From Branchiostoma lanceolatum (taxonomy: Eukaryota > Chordata > Leptocardii > Amphioxiformes > Branchiostomatidae): a stretch of 64,000 nucleotides of DNA. Positions 23,801-35,800 of the stretch are shown one piece after another. Positions within the stretch are counted from its first letter, which is position 1; every line of letters begins with the position of its first letter. Both the position numbers and the translations under genes were made by a program. The stretch covers positions 17,609,955 to 17,673,954 of the forward strand of contig NC_089728.1 in the NCBI RefSeq assembly GCF_035083965.1. Direction: 5' to 3'. The notes below the pieces were generated by a model. That model was not told the DNA's origin. It searched no databases and saw only the letters and a list, made by a program, of their open reading frames with translations.

Positions 23801-26800
23801 CAGCACCAGTAGATCGTGGTGAGCCCCCACGTAAGAAAGCTAAGCAACAGGAGAAAAATTTCTCTAGGGCTAGAAGGCAGCCACAGCCGGACGATATTTG
23901 TTTTAAGTGTCGCCAGAAGGGCCACTGGTCTAGGGATTGTCCTAGTAAGGGAAAGAAGTGAGAAGATTTGTGTTGTTGTGTGCTCCAGTTGTGTGGTTAG
24001 GATTGATGTTTGTACTAAACCGCAGGAGCGTTGGAGGAATGTGAGAAGACTTTGGGTTATGACATTTTGATTTCATTTGAAGCTCCAGTTGTGTGGTTAT
24101 GATTGATGTTTGTATTAACCGCAGGAGCGTTGGAGGAATGTGAGAAGACTTTGGATTATGACATTTTGATTTGACTTGCAGCTCCAGTTGTGTGGTTATG
24201 ATTGATGTTTGTATTAAACCGCAGGAGCGTTGGAGGAATGTGAGAAGACTTTGGGTTATGACATGTTATTTTGACGTGAAGCTCCAGTTGTGTGGTTAGG
24301 ATTGATGTTTGTTTAAACCGCAGGAGCGTTGGAGGAATGTGAGAAGGCTTTGGGTTATGACAGGTTAATTTGACGTGAAGCTCCAGTTGTGTGGTTAGGA
24401 TTGATGTTTGTATTAAACCGCAGGAGCGTTGGAGGAATGTGAGAAGACTTTGGATTGTGACATTTTGATTTAGTATGCGCAATGAGGATTATAATTGCCT
24501 GAATTTTGAGTTTGAAAAAAAAAAAAAAAAAAATAACATTTGTGTTTTATGTTTGCAATTACTGTGACAAGTGATACATCAGCGTGAACGTTTTGAATCG
24601 CAGAAGCTTTAAACGTTCAAGAAAGGATGTAAGAGCCGGCTTTGTGGAATTGTGAGATTTTGTTATTAGTAGATAAGGTAGACCCACAGCTGGTATTGAT
24701 TGAGGAATCCGACTTGTGTCGGCCATTGATCCACGAGGACGAACCTGGAACGACTCGGAATGTGATTTGGACAAACTTGATTAAAGTCTTGAACAGCATG
24801 ATTGAATGCGTGTTTTGTTTGTAGTGGGTGCGTACCAGGTGTTTCAAGTTAATTTAGGTATCTTGAGTTATTGATTTGTTCACAGTCGTGATTATAGTCT
24901 TATTATGTTACAGGTAAACAAGTGGACAACTCCGGTCATTAAAGAGTTCGAACTTCGTCATACTTTTGACCCACTTGAAGCTTATAGTAATTACCTCGTT
25001 AAGGAGATCGGTTGGGTAACAAAAGATAAATCTAGAAAGGCTTTGGTTTCTCCGAGTGTTTTGAAAGTATCAGCAGGAAAGGTGAAGGCATCGGCTGATT
25101 CCTTGCTTTTCAGAGACCCTGATACTTTTCGAGCAGGGGAGTTACATAACCATGTTGAAGAATGGGCGTCGATTTTAGGGACGTCAACGGCACACACTTC
25201 CAAGAGTCAGATGGTGAGCAAGTGGATACGGTACGGGGTATCTTTGTACGACTTCATTCAGCCGTTTTCTGGTAGGTTCAAGGGAAAGTTGTATTCTAAT
25301 ATAGCTTTCCCTCCGTCTCGGTATTTCCCGAATCTCCCGAGTTGTGAGCCGTTCGCTGAATTTGTAACTAATTCTATCCGAGCAAGGATTGAAACAGGAG
25401 CGGTAACAATTTGGGGAAGGGTGGGCTCAGTACCACCCCCGTATTTGGTTATGCCGTTAATAGTGGAACCTTCGAAGCCTCGATTGTGTCATGACTTAAG
25501 ATATTTGAATTTGTGGATGAAGGAGTGCCCGTTTAAGCTTGATTCCGTTGTGGAATTAACGAGATATGTCGGTAGGGGGCACTTCCAGACCAAGTGCGAT
25601 GACAAGAGCGGTTATGACCACGTGTTTATAACGGAAGGGAGCAAACCATTAGTGGGTTTCCAGTGGGGGGGGACATGGTATACGTCATCGACGATACCAT
25701 TTGGCTGGCGGGGGTCAGCCTTTATTTACCAGACAATAGGCAATGTGGTAATGCATAGAATAAGAGAGCTGGGAGTTCCATCGTCTTTGTACATAGACGA
25801 TAGACATGCGGGCCAGTTGATTGTTCAGGAGGAAGAACACAGAGTCGTTGTAGAAGAGGAAAAAGGCGTGTTAAAACCCGATTATGAGGCGGCACAAGCA
25901 GCGGTGTTCATCATGTGCAGTGTGCTGGTTAGCGTGGGTTTTTTCATAGGCCTAGATAAGTCACAGCTAACCCCGGTCCAAGTGTTAGAATTCTTGGGAT
26001 TAGAGGCGGATTCGGTAGCGATGGCATTCAGGTTGCCCATTCGTAAAAAGCTCGCTTTTGCCGATTTGAGGGAGGACGTTCTAAAAAGTGATGAGGTACG
26101 CATCGTAACTTTGCAAAAGTTAGCGGGAAAGATCATTTCTTTTGGCCTAGCGGTCCCTGCCACGCGTCTTTATTGCAGGGAGATATTTGAGGCCATTAAG
26201 CAAGCACAAAAGAAAGGTGCGAATACGTGTGTTCCAATACAAGGGGATGTAAGGAGTCAGATAGAGCATTGGAGATTCCTAGACCATTGGGAGGGGCTCA
26301 TCCAATGGATGAAAGAGAAACACGAGGTGGTCACACTTTCCTCGGATGCTTCTGGTTTTAAGTGGGCAGGGTCATGGACAACAGAAGAAGGCGTGGCACA
26401 GTGCGCAGATTACTGGCAGGGACAGGAGCAGGAGGAGATTATAGCGGTAAAGGAGACAGAGGCTTTAAGAAGGGTCCTGCTATCGGTGGAGGATATGGTC
26501 CGGAATAAGAGAGTAAACGCGCACGTTGATAATATGAACCTATTAGCCGCCTGGGAAAAGCAGGGGGGGAAGAGTATTAGATTATCAAGAGCGGTAGTAA
26601 AGTTGTGGGAAACGGTGGTGCAGCTCAATGTCGATCTAAGTCTAGCGTATGTGCCATCGTCAGAGAATGAGCCGGATGAACCATCACGGAAACTGCACTT
26701 ATCGGACGCTAAGTTACATAAGAGGGTATTTGAAAGAATCGATAAGGAGCTTGGAGGCCCGTTGGGTTTTGATACGGATCTTATGGCTCTGCCCTCTAAT

Positions 26801-29800
26801 GTGCAATGCGGGCGGGACGGGCGGAAATTGTCTTTCTTCAGTCCATACCTGGTTCCGGGTTCGAGTGGCATGAACGTCTTTGCGCAGGAGTTGGGGACCA
26901 GGAATTGCTACGTTTTTCCTCCCTTCAGTCTGATCCCACCGCTGCTTAGCTTCATCTTGAATGAGCAAAGAGGCGCTCGGGTGGTTATGGTGGTCCCTGA
27001 CTTGTCGCCAAAGCGACCTTGGTGGCCGATGGTAAAGGGTAGGGCGAAGAAGGGCTTACAGATAGCGTGTGCGGGCCAGCCAGTAATTTTCTTCCCGAGC
27101 ATGAAGCACGGATGGTGCTTGAGGAAAACGGATTGGGATTTGTGGGCTTTCTTATTGGAGGAAGCTGCTTAGGTGTGAAATAGAGCGTAATTGATGAACG
27201 CGTAGACGATCGATAGTTTCATGAGGAATGTTTCGAATAGTCAAGGACGTGTCATTTTTCCTTTCTAGATGTCTGCGATACGGAGGCACAACTCAGATTT
27301 GCAGGAAGATGCAGGCGTAAAGCGTGTAAGGTATTCCGAGCTTAGTACGGTAAGTATGGTTAATATAGCACCGCAAGAAAGGGCGGTGACAGGAAGTGGT
27401 GTTGATGTCCTGCAGCCAGAGTTTAGTGGAGCACCTAGGTTATGGGTACCGGCGAGCAAATGTGCCGCGTGTGGTTACCCGAACGATTTTGACTTTAATT
27501 TCTGCAAAAGATGTGGAAACCCGAAGAGAAGAGAAAGCGGCTTAGAGGCGGTTGGAGGGAAAGTAGTCGACCATTCTAAGATAGATAAAAGGATGGAAGA
27601 GTTATTAGCGAGGCAGGATGACTCAGCATATAGCAAGCAAAAGAAGGCTATGGTCGACCTCCTATCCGATTTTCTGAGAACTTTTTCCCCGCCGAAAAAT
27701 TTGGATGTGGCAGCTCCGGCGGATATTGTGAAGTTTCTTATTTGGAAAGACGAGCAAGGTAAAACGAAGGTACATGAAGGGATTTGCAATGGGTCGGAAA
27801 GGGATTGCAGATGCCCGTGCAGGCTGGCTTTCAAAACGGTGGACTCCTATATTGGTAAGTTGAGGGCGATATTTAACGATGGGGGAAGAGAAGGTGAGTG
27901 GGACGACAGACTTGGGATTGGAAATCCAGCCGCTAGTAAGATGGTGAAGTCTTATCTATCTTCAGTAACGTCAGAACAGTTAGGCCAAGGTACGACCCCC
28001 CGGCAAGCGAAGCCCGTTTTCTTAAGTAAGATCCTAAAAGTGTGTAAGCATATTACAGATAGAATTCCCCAGGAGAAATCGGCAGTGAGGGTGTATACAC
28101 TGGCTAGGGACCAGGCAGTGTTTAAGGCGGCCTTTTTCTCGGGGGACAGGATCGCCGATTTGATGAGGACAAGGACGTCTCAGGTGTAAAGATTGCAGTC
28201 GGGATCACTGATTTTAAATCATGTTTTTGGGAAAACTCTGAGAGACGGTAGAACCAATACGTTTGTGTTGGAGAAAGCGGAGGATCAGGGATCCTGCCCA
28301 GTAATGGCCATAGATAGGTATGTCTCTATTGCTAAGCAACTATCTATTGGGCTTGGAGACGGTTTTCTTTTCAGGTCGACGTCGAAAGAGGGATTGATCC
28401 TAGATGAGCAGCCTTCCTCCTCAACAATTGGAAACGCTTTCCGGCGCTACCTCCAGAAGCTAGGGATAGATGAGGGAGAAACTCTTCACGGGTGCAGATC
28501 GGGGTGCGCCATTTCCTTACACATGGCTGGAGCGTCGGACAGGGAGGTGATGGATCATGTGGGGTGGTTTACTAGGAAGACAGCCTCCCACTATATGAAG
28601 ATCGCACAAGTGATGGAACCGGGGGGACCAGCAGCCCGGATGGCATCGCAGGAAGTCAGGCAGGCGGTAGAGGTTTATGAGAAGAGTAACGAGTTACAAG
28701 GGTTAAAGCCGGCCTTCCTGTGATTTCTGATATGAAGTTGATTTCTGTTCTGTACAGCGCACAATCAGCTTTATAACAGGGACATTTCGTTGTAAGGTTT
28801 GAGTTTTGTATTGGGTGTGGGTCCAGGTGTGCGAAAAGAGATAATAAAGGAAGTTTTGTAATGAAGGTCTGGTGTGGTTTCATTCTTCTAGTGTCATTCT
28901 CCCTTAAAGATTTGATGAGGATGGGATAAGATTGGGATAAGTTTGGGGGGGTGTTGGTCTGGATGTGTATGGGGTGTTAGATGATGTGTGCCTATAGTGT
29001 TGACAACAGGTTGATATAAGTAGGGTCATCTGGATAGCGACGTAGGCACTGCCCCATAACTCATTAAGGATGATCCAATGGTTGCGCAGTGTAGATAGTT
29101 TACTATTTACACTGCGCGATAATTGGATCAATCCGCCAATGACATCACCTCATGCTATATAAGGTCAGGCAGTTGACCTTTCTGGGTCAGCCATTGAGAT
29201 TCATCCGCAACGCCGAGGAGCGTGGTGGAAGTCGGGTCCCGTAGAGATTGAACGAGGGTGGATGAAGTCAGTGGGAAGTTGGGCGGTCTGGCGCATTACG
29301 GCCAGTTCAGTCTTTTGCGTCCCCCACCCACCCACCCGTCACTGTATAAGTTGATAAGTAGGGACTCACTCTTATCACGCGACTTCGGCACTGCCCCATA
29401 ACTCATTAAGGATGATCCAACGGTTGCGCAGTGTAGATAGTTTACTATTTCTTTAAACAGTAAACCGCAGACACTTTCTATCACTTCCAAAGTGCCAAAA
29501 TTGTCAATCTGAAAATATCATTTGAAAGCTGACACCTTCCAGCATGTCACTGGCGAGTTTGTTTTGTCAGATTAAGTCGTTAAGGCAACTTAGAAAGCGA
29601 TTTGTCAAGTCATGGCTGATTCGAATCTGAGTTTCGAAGTGATCGATTGGTCGGGGTGATTTTAGCGTAACAGGCCTCCACACTATCATTTGTGACCACC
29701 ACGCTAAATTAGTGCCATTACGCTTAATTTTCAACTACCGTGGTGGTACTTTGCAAAAATTTACTTGTCTTATAATGTGAAAAATGTTGATGTCATCTTC

Positions 29801-32800
29801 CAAACTGACCAAAAAAATAGAGTATTAATTACTAATTGAGGAGTATTAAATCCCAATGGGTACCCATATAATGCCAAATTTTTCCCTTCATTTTTAAAAT
29901 CTCCTCACTGCGGAAGGACCAAGACCCCCTTTCACACCATCCCTCAGATTGGTCGCTTTGCTACATCGCGATTACCATTAAGCTATATCAAAATCCTGGC
30001 TAGAAGGAATAGCATAGGAAAATTCACAAATACACAGTATCAGTAAAGGAACATTTCAGATATACTCTGCTTTATACTGACAACAAACCCAAAATCTAAC
30101 TTTGCAAAGACTTTTGTTTCCATCAACAGTTATTTTTAACCAATTCTGAACAGCAAAGTCTTTACATCTGTCAACTATAAAAAAGACAGACATCTTTACA
30201 TACATGTACAGATACGAACACCAGAAATTCATAGTTTAAATCAAGTGTCAGCTACTCTAGGCCTCTTTTGAATGTCTTCTTATGAATACACAGGGAAGCC
30301 CAAATAAAAGGTTGCTATTTATAAAGGAGAGACTTTAGCAACACTAGTAACAGTGGTGTAACTCACCTGAGCTAGCCTGGTGCCATTCAGAAATGTCCCG
30401 TTCATACTTCCAACATCTCTCACCATAAACTGGTGCGTCTTCTCGTTGTACTGGATCTCAGAATGGACCTGTCAAGCAACAATAGAGGAATGTAACATGT
30501 GCAGATCATTAGAAGCTTGCGCAAACTGTTTATTTCAATTTGATCAATAATATTTCATGGATCCTCTCCCAAGCTGGTCCTTTTAAAGGAGAAGGTCGCA
30601 AAGCTTTCTTTTCTTTACGTTCCACCCCAAAACGATTTCTCACTAAGTCTATATTAGTCCGCCGGAAGTGCAAATCTAAATCTAGGCCAAACTGTTTATT
30701 TCAACTTGATCAATAATATTTCATGGATCCTCTCCCAAGCTGGTCCTTTTAAAGGGGAAGGTCGGAAAGCTTTCTTTTCTTTACGTTCCACCCCAAAACG
30801 ATTTCTCACTAAGTCTATATTAGTCCGCCGGAAGTGCAAATCTAAATCTAGGCCAAACTGTTTATTTCAACTTGATCAATAATATTTCATGGATCCTCTC
30901 CCAAGCTGGTCCTTTTAAAGGGGAAGGTCGGAAAGCTTTCTTTTCTTTACGTTCCACCCCAAAACAATTTCTCACTAAATCTACATTAGTCCGCCGGAAG
31001 TGCAAATCTATATCTAGGCCAAACTGTTTATTTAAACTTGATCAATAATATTTCATGGATCCTCTCCCAAGCTGGTTCTTTTAAAGGGGAAGGTCGGAAA
31101 GCTTTCTTTTCTTCACGTTCCCTATATAAGGGAATACCACCCCAAAACGATTTCTCACTAAGTTAACATTAGTCCACTGGAAGTGCAAGTCTTCCGGCAG
31201 ACTAATGTTAACTTAGTGAGAAATCGTTTTTGGGGGGTATTCCCTAAGGGAACGTAAAGAAGAAGCTTTGGGACATTCCCCTTTAAGTAAATTTAACTGA
31301 GAAGAATTATAATAGACCTAAATGAATAAAAAACACAGCCATCAATATAACTGTATATGAACAGTAATGCATACAGAAACAGTAGACATAAAGAGTACAA
31401 AACAGTTGTGGTATGATAGCTTTTTGACATCCTCATCTTTGGGATTACATACATCTTAGAATCTTAAAACACATTCCAAAATATAGATTTTCCTCATAGA
31501 TTACACAAATTTGCCCCAAATCAACCTTGACCTTCGTCTTTCACACAGAGGGGCCAAAAACTATATCTCCATGCAGATGAAAAGTCTGTTGGCTGTGATT
31601 TTGCTATAAACCCTCCCTCAAAGTCATTATAATATGTCCACATTTGTGCCTTGGTATTTTAGTTAAAATCCTCCCACATCATTATTGATGTATAGGGCGG
31701 TGCCCATCTCCGTTTCATAGCCCTGGGCCACACTGTGGTGCAATCACTGTAGCAGGGGGCTAGTCCACTGGCAGTGGAGTGTGTTTAACTTCCATACTGT
31801 TTCAAGTATGTACCAATTTTATTAAGTCTTTGGTATGAGTCAATGCGCCTCTTGTCCAGAGGTGTCCTACCTGGGGCTTGAACCCCAGTCCTTCTGGTCC
31901 AAGTAATTTGAACCAGATGTGGTGAGAGGCAGAAGGCGCAGACCACTACACCACAGGGACACCCCACCTTGGTATTTTATCAAACTCAAAATATTGAGTT
32001 TACGACAGATTGTTGACAACTAATAAAAAAAATGTGTTAAATGTGACATACCTTGCTGACAGCGACCTCCTGGATGGTGATTGGTTGGTTGAGGCGTCCG
32101 ATGTTGGCGTTGGATCTCCCGGTGGTGAAGAGAGTCCCAGAGCGGACGGCCGTCGACTGGAGAACCACCAGTCTCAACATCTCGGGCGGGGCAGCAACTG
32201 CTGAGAAGGAAGACATAGAACATGTGTTATTAAACATGGATAACTTACATGTTGTCATTTTTAGAGCCTATTAATGTAAAGTAATGGTCTCCTGAGACTG
32301 GCTGGGCTGCCAAAGAGAGGGAGAGGACTGTTAAGTACTTTGTCTAGTGACTAGCTCTCTCTCTCTAGCAACATTCCTTGCTTATTACCTTTGCCAAGAA
32401 GGTTATGTTTTTGGTTGCATGTGTGCGTCTGTAGATGTTTGTGAATGGCATAACTCGAGAATACTTGGGTTGATTCTCTTGATATTTGGTATGCGTGTAC
32501 GTCTTGATGAGACCTCAAAATGACTACATTTTGGGCCCCCTAGCAACTTTCTAAGGTACTGCAACAGAACGTCTGGTTTTGATATCTTGTGTTCAGGACA
32601 AGCTATATGGTCATGATTTTTGAGCGGTAGATAGCTCTTTTCTTAGATTGTTTTGCGGGTGTTACTATTCTATCATCCAAAGGACAGCAATAAATGCAGT
32701 GGTTAGAAACTACAATATCTGAGTGAAGTGAAAAAAGCTTCTCTACCTTTTCCTTTCCTTTTACTTTGCCTGCCTTCCTCCTCCTCTTCATCTGACGACC

Positions 32801-35800
32801 CGTAGGCGTCAATCAGACTGGAGATTGCACTGGAGTCCTTCTGAGGCTGGAGTTGGGGGAGGTAGGATAGAAAATGGGTGAGTCAATTTTTCGGTACTTC
32901 AAAGTTCATCTAGATCTGTGTTGGTAGAACTACACTAGTAGAGTACATTTTGTATCAAAGTTGAACTGTAATTTCCAACACAAAAAATTGGACTCACCCA
33001 AATTAAGCCTGATCAACTCCAAGAATGAGCAATACACTGCTACTGTGACATCATGTTATGTAGATAGAACACATGACTCAGTGAGCAGTGGATCTTATGT
33101 TGCAGAAAGTCTATGGCTGCCCTCCCGTCTTTCTGAAACTTATGATCCACTGCTCACCGAGTCACATGTCCAATTTGCATAACGTGGCGGCATCACAGAA
33201 GAAGTGGATTGCTCATTCCTTGACAAAGACTGGAGCTGATCAATCAAAAATTTGGGTGCGTCCAATTTTTTTTATGTTCAATTTTTGATACAGAATTTTT
33301 GGGCTCGAATTACCACCCGGATATGCTGGTTAGTTCAGGTAAAACTGAAGCAGCGCAGATTTTTCTGCACTGGTTCATGTACTGGGTATTTCTTTGTTAG
33401 CAAACTTGCCTTACACAATTCACAGTTGCATTCTGACCATTTTGTGGCATGCATGCCCATCTAGTGAATGAACAACTTTAGGGATTTGATTCCTTGGCAT
33501 AGAAGCCAAGGAATCTTTAGTGCTACTATACTAGGCATTTGAAGCCAAAACCTATAGATATTTGAGTACATTCTTTGTAACTTAAGAACTCACTATTTCT
33601 GGCATCTTCCAAGCGGCCTTCTTGGTTTTCTTGTTGAAGAAGTATGGGCGTTGTTTCTGTTTGCTCCACAACTTCCGCCAGCCTAACTTCATCAGCTCTT
33701 TGGGCAGGTTCGACCAACCGGCTGGCTTGGAGAAGTTACCTGTATGGTACAGGGAATGTGATTGGCTCTTGGGAGCTACTTGTGGAATGTCAATACAAAT
33801 GATGACATCATTTTTCAAGAATGAAGGATGATACACAACATAACACAAGGACAGTGGCAAAACACACCAAAGTTGGAGGATAGGGGTGGAAAGCTACCCT
33901 CTGAAGACTTCTTACTCTAAGGGTATTCTTTTTAAAATGTTTTTGTTGCCATTAATTGTAAACCTTTATTATCGGTGACTCTGTTAAAGGGAAAAGATGT
34001 GATTTTTAACCATGTACGTGTAATTACAAACATCAATCGTGGGGTCGTGTGGTGTAACGGCAGCGTGTTCGGCTCAGAATCAAGTGGCCCAGGGTTCTTT
34101 ACACGACTTTCTCAAGTTTCTCAACATGCCAGAATGGACGTCATAAAGATCATGGGCTTTAAAGGAACAAAAGAACAAACATTATCTATATAAACATTTC
34201 ACTGTACTCAAACAAAGCAAATGGGGTAATGATATGACAAATGATGGTTAAAAAAACAAACAAAAAAATGCTTCTACACGTAGTTCTTCGTATCAATGAT
34301 TACCTGTGCCAGTTCCAGTGGTTCCCCCTTGTCTTGCTGTGATTTCCTGGACTTGCGGAGGGGGTACCGGTGGTTGTGACGGCCTGGGGGGAGGTGCTGC
34401 AGGGAGGGGAGGGGGTGACCCCCCTGGGTCTGACGGCATCATGGGACCTGGTGAGTCTAGGGGGAGACAGGAAGTACACATCACTGTTAGTGTTGATTAT
34501 GAATATCATAATTATCAACAGGGCTAGCCTTTACAACCATCCCTCAACAGAGACGGGGGGCACCATAGACTTTGTGCAACATATGATCCACTGCTCACCA
34601 AGTCACGTGTTCTATCTGCATAACATGACATCACAGAATTTGTGGATTTGCTCATTCCTTGACAAAGACTGTCCAGTTGATCAATAAAAAATTGGGGTCA
34701 GTCCAATTTTTGTGTGTGTGTTGGCAATTACAATTCAACTTTCATTAAAAATCAACAAAGATAGTCACACAGATACATAAATTCATACTAGAACCAGGTG
34801 ATAAGCAGCACTTTTATATGTTTTCCAATACATAATGTATTCTTCATATGATTTTTTTTTATGACACAGACACTGTACTCCAGCATGTACCAAATTAAAT
34901 GCAGCCTACTTCCTTGGCAAGGCATCGTCATATGGTCGTGAGTTTGTAAGCAAACATTATTTATTTTTAACACTGTGTGTTATGATTTCTCCCTGTCCTT
35001 ATCATCCATATTCCTGCCATACAGTGTCCTTCCCCTTTAACTTAAGTTAAACAAAACAAAGCAGTCAACTATCGACCAGGGCACAAGTTTGGGTCACGGC
35101 AGCCGCAATTTTGATCAATATAAGCCCATTCGTGGTTCCATATTCCTGCCATACAGTGTCCTTCCCTTTAAGTTAAACAAAACAAAGCCGTCAACTATCG
35201 ACCAGGGCACAAGTTTGGGTCACGGCAGCCGCGATTTCGATCAATATAAGCCCATTCGTGGTTCCATATTCCTGCCATACAGTGTCCTTCCCTTTAAGTT
35301 AAACAAAACAAAGCCGTCAACTATCGACCAGGGCACAAGTTTGGGTCACGGCAGCTGCGATTTCGATCAATATAAGCCCATTCGTGGTTCCATATTCCTG
35401 CCATACAGTGTCCTTCCCTTTAAGTTAAACAAAACAAAGCCGTCAACTATCGACCAGGACACAAGTTTGGGTCACGGCAGCCGCAATTTTGATCAATATA
35501 AGCCCATTCGTGGTTCCATATTCCTGCCATACAGTAGTGTCCTTCCCTTTAAGTTAAACAAAACAAAGCCGTCACCTATCGACCAGGACACAAGTTTGGG
35601 TCACGGCAGCCGCGATTTTGATCAATATAAGCCCATTCGTGGTTCCATATTCCTGCCATACAGTGTCCTTCCCTTAAGTTAAACAAAACAAAGCCGTCAA
35701 CTATCGACCAGGACACAAGTTTGGGTCACGGCAGCCGCGATTTCGATCAATATAAGCCCATTCGTGGTTCCATATTCCTGCCATACAGTAGTGTCCTTCC

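Larger units (their letters stand above)
19741..29450 (+). mobile_element. DIRS/Ngaro-like tyrosine-recombinase retrotransposon
   Basis: A 9.7-kb plus-strand element, antisense to the host gene and inside its intron 6. Order: repeat A1 (19741-19843), gag with zinc knuckle, RT-RNase H, tyrosine recombinase, then B1 (29045-29108), A2 (29106-29208) and B2 (29387-29450). A1 equals A2 and B1 equals B2 almost exactly, the split direct-repeat layout of Ngaro/PAT-type elements. A and B are also partial inverted copies of each other (GTAAA..ACACTGCGC against GCGCAGTGTAGATAG). No integrase or aspartic protease seen. The recombinase carries one stop codon, so this copy is probably non-autonomous, but the close match of the paired repeats suggests a recent insertion. 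Confidence 0.85.

Noticed and set aside
27269-28723. Two separate genes, an N-terminal zinc-finger protein and a C-terminal recombinase
   Set aside because: Same frame, one stop between them, and the catalytic residues are split between the two parts, so it is one broken recombinase.
35089-35682. 197-codon plus ORF
   Set aside because: Lies wholly within the 121-bp VNTR and loses frame in later units.
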